DNA of 64,000 nt from Plastoroseomonas arctica (GTDB taxonomy: Bacteria; Pseudomonadota; Alphaproteobacteria; Acetobacterales; Acetobacteraceae), in assembly GCF_018128965.1 (NCBI RefSeq), contig NZ_JAAEDH010000002.1, positions 1-64,000 on the forward strand. The letters are read 5' to 3'. The notes under the pieces are model-generated. The model was not told where the DNA came from. It saw nothing but the letters and a program-made list of their open reading frames with translations, and searched no databases. The position numbers and the translations under genes were made by a program. Every line of letters starts with the position of its first letter. The stretch's first letter is position 1. This document shows, piece after piece, positions 19,049 through 26,522 of the stretch.

Positions 19049-19998
19049 CGCTGTGCTCCCTGTGCGCCGGCGCGTGGCACCGATACGGTCGTGGGCCGCA
19101 GGGTACCCACGCGGCGAAGTCCTTCGCGCCGGGGCAGGTCCCCAGGCTGCCTGATGTCCCACGCCAGGCCCAGGCGGCGCAGTGCCAGGATGAACCACCA
19201 GCCAGGATCGGCCTGCCCCGGCTCCAGCCCCAGCCGCGCAGAGCCGGGCCAGGCGTGATGATTGCCATGCCAGGCCTCCCCGAAGGTGACGAGCGCGGCG
19301 GCCGGCAGGTTGTGGCCTTGCACCGCGGCGCCGTCCACAACCCAGCCCTGCGGGCCCCGCCGATGGGTGACATGGCCCACCAGCCAATGGCCGTTCAAGC
19401 TGATCGCGACCCGCAGGGGCACGCCCCAGATCAGCCAGGGCATCCCGCCGATCGCGAAGAACAGGATGGCCCAGGGCAGCTGTTGCGCCATCCAGCTGCG
19501 CTCGAGCCAGAGATAGAACCGGTCTTCGCTCAGGCGGGACTCCGGTGCGAAGCGCGGCGGGTGGGCGAGGTCGAGCCGGCAGTGCATCTGCCACCAGGCG
19601 TCGCGCAGCGGGCCGGCACGATGGGCGTGCAGGTCGTGGCAGGCGACCTGGCGCTGGGCCCAGTCCCGCGTGTCGTGCAGCCGCACCATGCCGATCGGGC
19701 CCGCCATTCCCACCAGCGTTCCGAGATAGACGAGCAGCCGTTCGACCCACAAGGGAGCGGCGAAGCTGCGATGGATGAGCAGGCGGTGCATGCCGACCGA
19801 GTGGCCCGCGCAGATCGTCACGGCCGTGGTCGCGAGGAACAGGATGATCGCGCCGGGGGTCGCGAAGGCCGGGGCCAGCAGCGCCGCCGCGGTCATGCCG
19901 CCGGTGAAGATGGAGCGCGCGGGCGACCAGCGGATGGTGCCATCCGTGGCGCTGGTGGTCGCCGACGCGATCATGCGATCCGTGGAAAGGCAGGTCAT
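19045..19998 (-). CDS. Membrane fatty acid desaturase
   Basis: This 317-residue protein belongs to the acyl-lipid/acyl-CoA desaturase family, diiron membrane enzymes that add a double bond to fatty acyl chains. The first histidine box is GMHRLLIHRSF (HxxxxH), and the third is EAWHGNHHAW (HxxHH). The second box is unusual: HDTRDWAQRQVACHDLHAH replaces the common HxxHH. Several hydrophobic segments flank the boxes. It is first in a two-gene operon with the methyltransferase, and an ArsR-type regulator diverges from it. An inverted repeat in the shared 75-base gap is the likely control site. Confidence 0.82.
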   Translation of the reverse strand: MTCLSTDRMIASATTSATDGTIRWSPARSIFTGGMTAAALLAPAFATPGAIILFLATTAVTICAGHSVGMHRLLIHRSFAAPLWVERLLVYLGTLVGMAGPIGMVRLHDTRDWAQRQVACHDLHAHRAGPLRDAWWQMHCRLDLAHPPRFAPESRLSEDRFYLWLERSWMAQQLPWAILFFAIGGMPWLIWGVPLRVAISLNGHWLVGHVTHRRGPQGWVVDGAAVQGHNLPAAALVTFGEAWHGNHHAWPGSARLGLEPGQADPGWWFILALRRLGLAWDIRQPGDLPRREGLRRVGTLRPTTVSVPRAGAQGAQR

Positions 19999-20035
19999 GA
20001 CGTTGGCTCCGCTTGGCGTTGCGCTTATTCAATTC

Positions 20036-20070
20036 GTTAACTACCTAACTATAACTTGTTAGCAGTTAGC
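20036..20070. promoter_or_regulatory. Inverted-repeat operator between desaturase and ArsR genes
   Basis: In the gap between the divergent genes the left arm TTAACTACCTAAC (20037-20049) and the right arm GTTAGCAGTTAGC (20058-20070) form an imperfect dyad with an eight-base spacer. The half-site TAACTA recurs several times. The site is AT-rich compared with its surroundings and ends three bases before the regulator's ATG. A TATAGT on the minus strand lies inside the spacer, so a bound regulator would cover the start regions of both genes. This is the layout expected for an autoregulated ArsR-type repressor. Confidence 0.6.
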
Positions 20071-20073
20071 GCA

Positions 20074-20433
20074 ATGCCTAAATACCATCCGACCCGATCC
20101 AGGCAGCCCATGCAGCGCGTCTTCGAAGCCCTCGCATCCTCCGTCCGCCGCCAGATCCTGGCGCTGCTGAGCCATGCCGAGCTGAGCGCGGGCGACATCG
20201 CGTCCCGCTTCAAGATTTCCAAGCCGTCGATCTCCCAACACCTCTCGATCCTCGAGGCGGCGGGGCTGGTCGCGAGCGAACGGCGCGGGCAGTTCGTGTT
20301 CTATCGGCTGGTCCGCGAGAACCTGGTGAACACGCTGGACGGCTATGTGCAGCAGGTCTGCCCGGTGCGCCGGCCGCTGCGCAAGGAAAGCGCTACGCGC
20401 GCGGCGAAGGCGACGCCGCTGTCCGAGGGGTAA
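20074..20433 (+). CDS. ArsR-family winged-helix transcriptional regulator
   Basis: This 119-residue DNA-binding protein has the ArsR/SmtB winged helix. The core FEALASSVRRQILALLSHAELSAGDI leads into the recognition helix FKISKPSISQHLSILEAAGLV and the wing SERRGQFVFYRL. No CxC metal-binding motif is visible, and the single Cys lies in the C-terminal QVCPVRR, so classical metal sensing is unlikely. I chose the ATG at 20074; an in-frame TTG six codons upstream falls inside the operator. It is divergent from the desaturase-methyltransferase pair and probably controls it and itself. Confidence 0.83.
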   Translation: MPKYHPTRSRQPMQRVFEALASSVRRQILALLSHAELSAGDIASRFKISKPSISQHLSILEAAGLVASERRGQFVFYRLVRENLVNTLDGYVQQVCPVRRPLRKESATRAAKATPLSEG

Positions 20434-20453
20434 AAGGACGGTCGCCTGCCGGG

Positions 20454-20888
20454 TCAGGTGCCGGAGCGGGGCGACCATCCCTCGGGCGCCAGGTCGAAGC
20501 CGGCGAACTCGAAAGCGGGGCTCACCGTGCAGCCGACCAGCGTCCAGGCGCCAAGGCTGCGCGCCGCCTGCCATTCGCCGGCCGGCACCAGGGCGAAGGG
20601 ATGCTCCCCCGCGCCGATGTCCGGACCGACCAGGACGGTCCGGGTGCCGACGCCCAACTCCAGCGGGGCGCCCGCATACCAGTGCCAGCCCTCCGCGGCA
20701 TCGACGCGATGCCAGTGGGAACGCTCCCCGGCCGCGAGCAGGAAGTAGATCGCGGTGCCGGCGCCGCGGCCGCCGCCGGGCGGGGCGTCGCGCCAGATCT
20801 CGCGGTAGTGGCCGCCTTCGGGATGGGGCGCGAGGTCCAGCGCGGCGATCACCGCGCTGGCGTCCAGCGTCTTGTCCCGAAGGTCCAC
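20454..20888 (-). CDS. Cupin protein of the DUF985 (Cupin_5) family
   Basis: This is a 144-residue single-domain cupin. The segment HPEGGHYREIWRD and then ERSHWHRVDAAEGWHWYAG hold the metal-ligand-like His residues of the family. The C-terminal GCTVSPAFEFAGFDLAPEGW is also characteristic. I place the start at the GTG on 20888, because it lies two bases from the stop of the upstream GST gene (TGAGGTG) and no ATG exists before the conserved part. Function in the family is not well defined; sugar epimerase or isomerase activity is sometimes proposed. Confidence 0.8.
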   Translation of the reverse strand: MDLRDKTLDASAVIAALDLAPHPEGGHYREIWRDAPPGGGRGAGTAIYFLLAAGERSHWHRVDAAEGWHWYAGAPLELGVGTRTVLVGPDIGAGEHPFALVPAGEWQAARSLGAWTLVGCTVSPAFEFAGFDLAPEGWSPRSGT

Positions 20889-20889
20889 C

Positions 20890-21486
20890 TCAGCCGACGG
20901 GCTTGGTGAGCGCGATCGGCGGCAGGGACGAGACCGATTCGAACCACGCCGCGAGCTTGGGCGCGGCCTCGCGCCAGGGCTCGGCGGCGTAGCGGAAATC
21001 AAGGTAGCCGAGAGCGCAGGCGACGCTGATGGCACCGATATCGGCGAGGCCGGTGGGCGGGTTCGCCTCGAAGGTCGCCAGCGTGCGTTCGACGATGGCC
21101 TTCTGCCGCGCGACCCAGCCGGCGCGGGCCTCGTCCTGCGGGTGGCCCATCTGGCCGCGGCGGCCGACGGCGGCATCCATGAGCCCGTCCGCCAGGGCCT
21201 CGCGCACGAGGGCGGCCAGGCGCTCGGGGCCCGCGGCCGGGATCAGCTTCGGCGCGTCGCCGATGCCGTCGAGGTATTCGCAGATCACCGGGCTGTCGGG
21301 GATGGCGACGCCGTCATCGGTGACCAGGGCGGGGATCTTGGACAGCGGGTTGTCGGCCAGCAAATGCGCCGGGCTCTCATGCGGGTTGGTCCTGACCAGC
21401 TCGATCTGGCCATCGATGCCGCGGGCGATGGCGCAGGCCATCACTTTGCGGACGAAGGGGCTGGCGGGGGAGTGGTGCAGCTTCAT
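20890..21486 (-). CDS. Glutathione S-transferase family protein
   Basis: This is a cytosolic GST-like protein of 198 residues. The thioredoxin-like N-terminal domain starts with KLHHSPASPFVRKVMACA and contains NPLSKIPALV with its cis-proline, then DSPVICEYLD, the glutathione-binding Asp-Ser pair. A helical C-terminal domain follows from about residue 85. It conjugates or reduces substrates with glutathione; the actual substrate is unknown. It is translated just before the cupin gene, and gloB, another glutathione-dependent enzyme, lies immediately upstream on the same strand, so a small glutathione-related operon is plausible. Confidence 0.88.
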   Translation of the reverse strand: MKLHHSPASPFVRKVMACAIARGIDGQIELVRTNPHESPAHLLADNPLSKIPALVTDDGVAIPDSPVICEYLDGIGDAPKLIPAAGPERLAALVREALADGLMDAAVGRRGQMGHPQDEARAGWVARQKAIVERTLATFEANPPTGLADIGAISVACALGYLDFRYAAEPWREAAPKLAAWFESVSSLPPIALTKPVG

Positions 21487-21501
21487 CGGATGGGGTTCCT
21501 C

Positions 21502-22227
21502 TCAGCGGAAATTGTTCTTGGCGGTGCGGTATTCGGCAAACGTCACGGCGTCGCGGGCGCGCAGAAAGACATTGGCCTTCATCTCCTCGCCCAGCGTCGT
21601 CGGCACGGTGGGCTGGCCGGCGGCGCGCTGTTCCTTCACCTCGGCCGCGCGGGCGATGAGGTCGGGGTTCTCGGGCTCGATTGTCAGGCAGAAGCGGGCA
21701 TTGTCGGCGGTGTATTCATGGCCGCAGCAGATCAGCGTGTCGTCGGGCAGGATCTTGAGCGGTTGGATGGAGTGGTACAGTTCCTCCGCCGTGCCTTCGC
21801 TGGGGCGGCCGCAGCCGAGCGAGAATAGCACGTCGCCGGCGAGCAGGATGTGCGCCTCGGTGAAGTTGAACACGATGTGGCCATGGGTGTGGCCGGGCGC
21901 GTCGATCACCTCCGCACCACTCGATCCCAGCATGAAGGTGTCGCCGGGGCGCAGCGCGAGGTCGAGCTCGGGCAGGCGATGGCGGTCGGCCAGCGCACCG
22001 GCGACCTGGCAGCCGAAGCGGGCGCGGACCTCGTCCACGCCGTCGACATGGTCGCCATGGTGGTGGGTGAGGATGATCCAGTCCAGGCGCCCGCCCGCGG
22101 CCTCGATGGCGGCAATGCAGGGCGCCGCCTCGCCGGGGTCGCAGAGGCCGACCGTGCCGTCGGAATCGCGCAGCAGCCAGGCGTAGTTGTCGCGGAGGTT
22201 GGGGATGGCGGTGGCGGTGACGCTCAT
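21502..22227 (-). CDS. gloB: Hydroxyacylglutathione hydrolase (glyoxalase II)
   Basis: GloB hydrolyses S-lactoylglutathione, the second step of methylglyoxal detoxification, in the cytoplasm. The 241-residue metallo-beta-lactamase-fold protein has the binuclear metal motif THHHGDHVDG near residue 55, then DAPGHTHGHI and DVLFSLGCGR, with a later His in CCGHEYT. The C-terminal substrate-binding domain is present. The gene diverges from a methyltransferase gene 53 bases away, an arrangement I recall as common in alphaproteobacteria. It runs into the GST-cupin pair on the same strand. Confidence 0.93.
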   Translation of the reverse strand: MSVTATAIPNLRDNYAWLLRDSDGTVGLCDPGEAAPCIAAIEAAGGRLDWIILTHHHGDHVDGVDEVRARFGCQVAGALADRHRLPELDLALRPGDTFMLGSSGAEVIDAPGHTHGHIVFNFTEAHILLAGDVLFSLGCGRPSEGTAEELYHSIQPLKILPDDTLICCGHEYTADNARFCLTIEPENPDLIARAAEVKEQRAAGQPTVPTTLGEEMKANVFLRARDAVTFAEYRTAKNNFR

Positions 22228-22280
22228 GGGGCGCGTGCTCCTTGTTGGGGCGCGGGGTGGTTCTGGCCTATATCGGCCGG

Positions 22281-22997
22281 ATGAATGCTGAGGTCCACGG
22301 CCTGGAGGCGTTTTACGCGGAGCCGCTCGGCCGCATCGCGGGGCGGCTGCTGCGCGCGCGGCTGGGCGCGCTCTGGCCGGACCTGACCGGACAGTCCGTG
22401 CTCGGCATCGGCTATGCCAACCCCTATCTGGGGCTGTGGCGCGGCCAAGCGCAGCGATGCCTGTCGCTGGTGACCGAGGGCGCGGTGCCGCCTGTCGCCT
22501 GGCCGCGCGGTGGCCCCTTCGCGACCGTGGTGGCGGAGGAGGACTCCCTGCCGCTGCCGGACCTGTCGGTGGACCGGGTGCTGCTGGTGCACGGGCTGGA
22601 AGCCGCGGGCAACGCGCGCCGACTGCTGCGCGAGGTGTGGCGCATCCTCAAGGATGATGGGCGGCTGCTGGTGGTGGTGCCGAACCGGCGCGGGCTGTGG
22701 GCGTATCAGGAAGGCACGCCGTTCGGGCATGGGCAGCCCTATTCGGCGGGGCAGCTGCAGCGGTTGCTGGTGCGCCACCTGTTCCGGGTGGAGCGGCGCG
22801 ACAGCGCGCTGTTCCTGCTCCCCTATGGCGGGCCGCTGCTGCGGACCGCGCGGGTGTGGGAGGGCGTGGGGCGGGCGCTGTGCCCGGCGCGCTTCGCCGG
22901 CGTCGCGATCGTGGAGGCGGAGAAGGATGTCTTCGCCGCGATCCCGAGCGGGGGGGTGACGGCGCGGCGACGGGTGGTGGTGCCGACGCCGGGGTAG
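22281..22997 (+). CDS. Class I SAM-dependent methyltransferase beside gloB
   Basis: This 238-residue protein has a methyltransferase fold. The SAM-binding region reads SVLGIGYANPYLG and is degenerate compared with the usual GxGxG. EEDSLPLPDLSVDRVLLVHGLE is the motif II region, and REVWRILKDDGRLLVVVPNRRG is the post-II segment. I chose ATG 22281 over an earlier in-frame start at 22242, because conserved-looking sequence begins at MNAEVHGLEAFYAEPLG. Its substrate is unknown. The head-to-head layout with gloB suggests shared control but no shared pathway has been shown. Confidence 0.8.
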   Translation: MNAEVHGLEAFYAEPLGRIAGRLLRARLGALWPDLTGQSVLGIGYANPYLGLWRGQAQRCLSLVTEGAVPPVAWPRGGPFATVVAEEDSLPLPDLSVDRVLLVHGLEAAGNARRLLREVWRILKDDGRLLVVVPNRRGLWAYQEGTPFGHGQPYSAGQLQRLLVRHLFRVERRDSALFLLPYGGPLLRTARVWEGVGRALCPARFAGVAIVEAEKDVFAAIPSGGVTARRRVVVPTPG

Positions 22998-23051
22998 CGG
23001 CACGGCGATTGCGTTTACCCGCCGCAACGCACTCACCGGGAGCCTCGCTTG

Positions 23052-24677
23052 ATGCCGTTTTCCGATTTTTCCCGCCGCGCCCTGCTGGGTGCCGGCGCAT
23101 TCGGCCTTGCCATGCCGCCTCTGTCGCAGGCATCCGCCCAAACCGTGGGCGGCGAGCGGGTGCTTCGATACGGCATCTCGATGAACGATATCCCGCTGAC
23201 CTCCGGCCAGCCGGACCGCGGCGCCGGTGCCTACCAGTTCACCGGCTACACCATCTATGACCCGCTGGTCGCCTGGGAGATGGATGTCGCCGACCGGCCG
23301 GGCAAACTTGTCCCGGGCCTCGCGCTGAGCTGGGAGGCCGATGCGACCGACCGAAAGAAATGGGTGTTCCGGCTGCGCCCGGGCGTGAAGTTCCATGACG
23401 GGTCGGATTTCGACGCAGATGCGGTGATCTGGAACTTCGAGAAGGTGCTGAACCCGCAGGCGCCGCATTTCGACAACCGCCAATCGGCCCAGGTGCGGCC
23501 GCGCCTGCCCTCCGTCGCGTCCTGGCGGAAGGTGGATGCGATGACCGTCGAGGTCACGACGCGCGCCGTCGACAGCATCTTTCCCTACCAGATGCTGTGG
23601 TTCCTGATCTCCTCGCCGGCACAGTTCGAACGGCTGGGCCGCAACTGGGATCGGTTCGCGTCGGAGCCGTCGGGGACTGGGCCGTTCCGCCTTGCTCGCC
23701 TCGTGCCGCGCGCGAGTGCCGAGCTGGTTAAGCACGCCGGCTATTGGAACCCCGCGCGCATGGCCAAGGTGGACCGGCTGATCCTGGTCTGCGCGCCCGA
23801 GGCCATCACGCGCTCGAACGCGCTGCTCACCGGCCAGGTCGACCTGATCGAGACGCCGGCGCCCGACGTGGTCGCGCGGCTGCGTCAGGGCGGCAACCGC
23901 ATCGTCGAGAACGTCACGCCGCATGTGTGGAACTACCACCTCAGCCTGCTGGAGGGCTCGCCCTGGCGCGATATCCGGCTGCGCAAGGCGATGAATCTCG
24001 CGATCAACCGCGACGAGGTGGTGCAGCTGATGAACGGGCTGGCGAAGCCTGCCTATGGCGTGGTGGACCGCACCTCGCCCTGGTTCGGCAACCCGACTTT
24101 CGAAGTGAAGCACGACCCGGACGAGGCGCGGCGCCTGGTGCAGCAGGCCGGCTTCTCGCGCGCCAATCCGCTGCGGACGAAATTTCTCATCGCGACCGGC
24201 GGATCAGGGCAGATGCTGTCCCTGCCGATCAACGAATACTGCCAGCAGGCCTTCCGTGAGATCGGCGTTGAGATCGAGTTCCAGGCGGTGGAGCTGGAGG
24301 TGCTCTACACCTGCTGGCGCCAGGGAGCCGCGGGCGAGATCGCGCGCAACGGCATCACCGCGAACAACGTGGCCTATGTGACGTCCGATCCGCTCTACGC
24401 GCTGATCCGCTTCTTCCACTCGAACCAGATCGCGCCCACCGGGGTGAACTGGTCGCATTACCGCGACGCCGAGATGGACCGGCTGATCGACACCGCGATG
24501 AACACCTTCGACAGCACCGAGGTGGACCGGCTGATGGCCCAGGTGCACCAGAAGGCGGTGGACGAGGCGCTGCTGGTGTTCGTGGTGCACGACACCAACC
24601 CGCATGCGCTGGGCCGCAACGTGCGCGGCTACACCCAGGCGCAGCACTGGTTCCAGGACCTCACCACGCTGAGCTGA
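23052..24677 (+). CDS. ABC transporter substrate-binding protein, family 5 (dipeptide/oligopeptide type)
   Basis: This 541-residue periplasmic protein has a Tat-like export signal, SRRALLGAGAFGLAMPP, ending near QASAQT. The mature part shows the SBP family 5 pattern: GLALSWEADATDRKKWVFRLRPGVKFHDG near residue 105, then FEKVLNP and RKAMNLAINRDEVV. Such proteins bind peptides, opines or glycosides for import. No permease or ATPase gene lies next to it, so it must work with a transporter encoded elsewhere or act as a receptor. The start follows TTG-ATG; the ATG at 23052 is used here. Confidence 0.88.
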   Translation: MPFSDFSRRALLGAGAFGLAMPPLSQASAQTVGGERVLRYGISMNDIPLTSGQPDRGAGAYQFTGYTIYDPLVAWEMDVADRPGKLVPGLALSWEADATDRKKWVFRLRPGVKFHDGSDFDADAVIWNFEKVLNPQAPHFDNRQSAQVRPRLPSVASWRKVDAMTVEVTTRAVDSIFPYQMLWFLISSPAQFERLGRNWDRFASEPSGTGPFRLARLVPRASAELVKHAGYWNPARMAKVDRLILVCAPEAITRSNALLTGQVDLIETPAPDVVARLRQGGNRIVENVTPHVWNYHLSLLEGSPWRDIRLRKAMNLAINRDEVVQLMNGLAKPAYGVVDRTSPWFGNPTFEVKHDPDEARRLVQQAGFSRANPLRTKFLIATGGSGQMLSLPINEYCQQAFREIGVEIEFQAVELEVLYTCWRQGAAGEIARNGITANNVAYVTSDPLYALIRFFHSNQIAPTGVNWSHYRDAEMDRLIDTAMNTFDSTEVDRLMAQVHQKAVDEALLVFVVHDTNPHALGRNVRGYTQAQHWFQDLTTLS

Positions 24678-24704
24678 TCGGCACGCAGCGGTCGTCAGGA
24701 CTTA

Positions 24705-24733
24705 GCGAACGGGCGCTTCTCTCGCCCGATCGC
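24705..24733 (+). terminator. Hairpin after the substrate-binding protein gene
   Basis: GCGAACGGGCG and CGCCCGATCGC pair over 11 positions with one mismatch around a seven-base loop. The hairpin lies 28 bases after the stop codon. It has no T tract behind it, so termination may be imperfect or rho-assisted. It separates this gene from the peptidase gene that follows on the same strand. Confidence 0.5.
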
Positions 24734-24873
24734 AATTCCTACGTGCAGCAAAGAGATTGTCTTCGCGTTTTCGCCCCGCGCTCGCCCGACCGTGAGGACA
24801 TCGGCACAAAATACCCTTGCCGCGTTCGTTGCGACGCCATACCGTTCTGCATCGAACGAGAAGGGATACCATC

Positions 24874-25491
24874 ATGGGCAGTTGGTTCGTCCGCTTCACC
24901 AAATTCGCGACCGCGCACGTGGTCCACAAGCAGGAACAGGTGAATTCCTGCGGCATCGCCTGCATCCTCATGCTGAACTTCAAGATGAAGAAGGGGCTGA
25001 TGTTCTCCGGCATGGCCGCCGGGGCCAGCCTGCAGACGGTGCCCGTGGTGGGCAGCTACCTCGGCGCCACGCTGGCCAAGGCTTCGGTCGATTTCGCGGT
25101 GAAGACGGAACCGGAAGTCTACAAGATCTACGGCGACGTGTGTGGCACCGTCTATGACGGCACCTCCTACACCAATGGCCTGAACCACCCCGAGGTGCTC
25201 AAGCGCCTCTGGCTCGGCAACTGGGAATGCGTCGACGTCGGCGAGGGCGGGATGGCCGCGGCCATCACGGCAGCGGTCGCCGGCGGGGCGCCCTGCATCG
25301 CGCACGTGGTCTGGGATGGCGGCGGCGCGCATTTCGTCTGCATCGACGAGACCGCCGGCGCGTTCGGCATCAACTACGCGATGATCAACGACCCCGGCGA
25401 TGGCGACGTCCATCCGACGCTGATGACCCTCGGCACCACGGTGCGCTTCAAGACCGGCAAGATGAGCGGCTGGATCGTACGGCGGAAATAG
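24874..25491 (+). CDS. C39-like (papain-fold) cysteine peptidase, orphan
   Basis: The 205-residue protein looks like a cysteine peptidase of the C39 type. The expected triad is visible: Gln20 and Cys26 in KQEQVNSCGIAC, His153 in GGAHFVCID, and Asp173 in INDPGDG. There is no signal peptide, no ABC transporter domain and no neighbouring bacteriocin precursor or exporter. Between Cys and His there is a Gly/Ala-rich, partly hydrophobic stretch at residues 42-72 that could contact membrane. A GAGAAGGGA stretch just before the ATG supports the start. Upstream is a hairpin and downstream is aroQ. Substrate and role are unknown. Confidence 0.6.
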   Translation: MGSWFVRFTKFATAHVVHKQEQVNSCGIACILMLNFKMKKGLMFSGMAAGASLQTVPVVGSYLGATLAKASVDFAVKTEPEVYKIYGDVCGTVYDGTSYTNGLNHPEVLKRLWLGNWECVDVGEGGMAAAITAAVAGGAPCIAHVVWDGGGAHFVCIDETAGAFGINYAMINDPGDGDVHPTLMTLGTTVRFKTGKMSGWIVRRK

Positions 25492-25601
25492 CCCAGCCGG
25501 CAGGTACCATGAGGGATCGGGGCCAGGGGCACGGCGGCTTGCCCCTGGCAAACCCCCCGTGCTAGCCCCTCCGGCATCGAGAAAATTTCGGGACTCCGCC
25601 C

Positions 25602-26054
25602 TTGCAGCCCCCGCTCATCGTCATCCTGAACGGTCCGAACCTCAACCTGCTCGGGACTCGGCAGCCGCATCTCTATGGCTCCGCCACGCTCGACGATGTC
25701 GAGGCGCTGTGCGTGGACACCGCCGAGGAATTCGGTCTCGCGGTCGATTTCCGCCAGACCAATGCAGAGGGCGAGCTGGTCACCTGGGTGCAGGAATGCC
25801 GTGGCCGCGCGCGCGGCATCATCATCAACCCGGCCGGCTACACCACCACCTCGATCGCGCTGCTCGATGCGCTGCTGGCGTCGGACCTGCCGGTGATCGA
25901 GGTGCACATCACGAACATCCATCGGCGGGAGGAATTCCGCCAGCACAGCTATGTCTCCAAGGCCGCGACCGGCGTGATCGCGGGGCTTGGCGTCGAAGGC
26001 TATGCGCTCGCGATGCGGGCGATGGCCGGCATCATCGCAGAAGGCCGCGCGTAA
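25602..26054 (+). CDS. aroQ: 3-dehydroquinate dehydratase, type II
   Basis: AroQ dehydrates 3-dehydroquinate to 3-dehydroshikimate in the shikimate pathway. The 150-residue length is that of the dodecameric type II enzyme. Motifs include NGPNLNLLGTRQPHLYG at the start with the catalytic Arg and Tyr, NPAGYTTTS, and EVHITNIHRREEFRQHSY with the catalytic His. The start is TTG at 25602, since the family begins within a few residues of IVILNGPN and no ATG is available. The aroQ-accB-accC order is common in alphaproteobacteria. Confidence 0.95.
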   Translation: MQPPLIVILNGPNLNLLGTRQPHLYGSATLDDVEALCVDTAEEFGLAVDFRQTNAEGELVTWVQECRGRARGIIINPAGYTTTSIALLDALLASDLPVIEVHITNIHRREEFRQHSYVSKAATGVIAGLGVEGYALAMRAMAGIIAEGRA

Positions 26055-26055
26055 C

Positions 26056-26517
26056 ATGGCATCCGGCATCCAGTTCGACCCGGCGGCGATCCGCGCGCTG
26101 GCCGATATCCTGCGCGAGACCGACCTCTCCGAGATCGAGATCGTCGAGAAGGACAGCCGCGTGCGCGTGGTGCGCCATGTGGCGCCACCGCAGCAGGTGA
26201 TGGTGCATGCCGCGCCGGCGCCGGTCGCGGCCGTCGCGCCGGCTGCCGCGAGTGCCGCGGCCGCGGAAGCCGAGGCCGACCACCCCGGCACCGTCACCAG
26301 CCCGATGGTGGGCGTCGCCTATCTCGCCCCCGAACCCGGTGCGGCGCCCTTCATCCAGATCGGTGCCAAGGTCGCGCAGGGGCAGACGCTGCTGCTGATC
26401 GAGGCGATGAAGACCTTCAACCAGATCCGTGCCCCGCGCGCCGGCACCATCACACGCATCCTCATCGAAACCGGCACCCCCGTGGAATTCGGCGAAGCCC
26501 TGCTGGTGCTCGAATAG
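26056..26517 (+). CDS. accB: Biotin carboxyl carrier protein of acetyl-CoA carboxylase
   Basis: AccB carries the biotin that AccC carboxylates, for malonyl-CoA and fatty acid synthesis. The protein has 153 residues. A helical N-terminus is followed by an Ala/Pro-rich linker at residues 43-76 and the biotinyl domain from about 77. The biotinylation site is EAMKTFN with Lys119. The start at 26056 is two bases after the aroQ stop and gives the usual N-terminus. The accC gene follows after five bases. Confidence 0.95.
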   Translation: MASGIQFDPAAIRALADILRETDLSEIEIVEKDSRVRVVRHVAPPQQVMVHAAPAPVAAVAPAAASAAAAEAEADHPGTVTSPMVGVAYLAPEPGAAPFIQIGAKVAQGQTLLLIEAMKTFNQIRAPRAGTITRILIETGTPVEFGEALLVLE

Positions 26518-26522
26518 CCCGG

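Noticed and set aside
19049-20032. Upstream extension of the TehB-like methyltransferase to 20032
   Set aside because: The extension is the desaturase gene read in another frame. The real start forms ATGA with the desaturase stop and begins with the family N-terminus.
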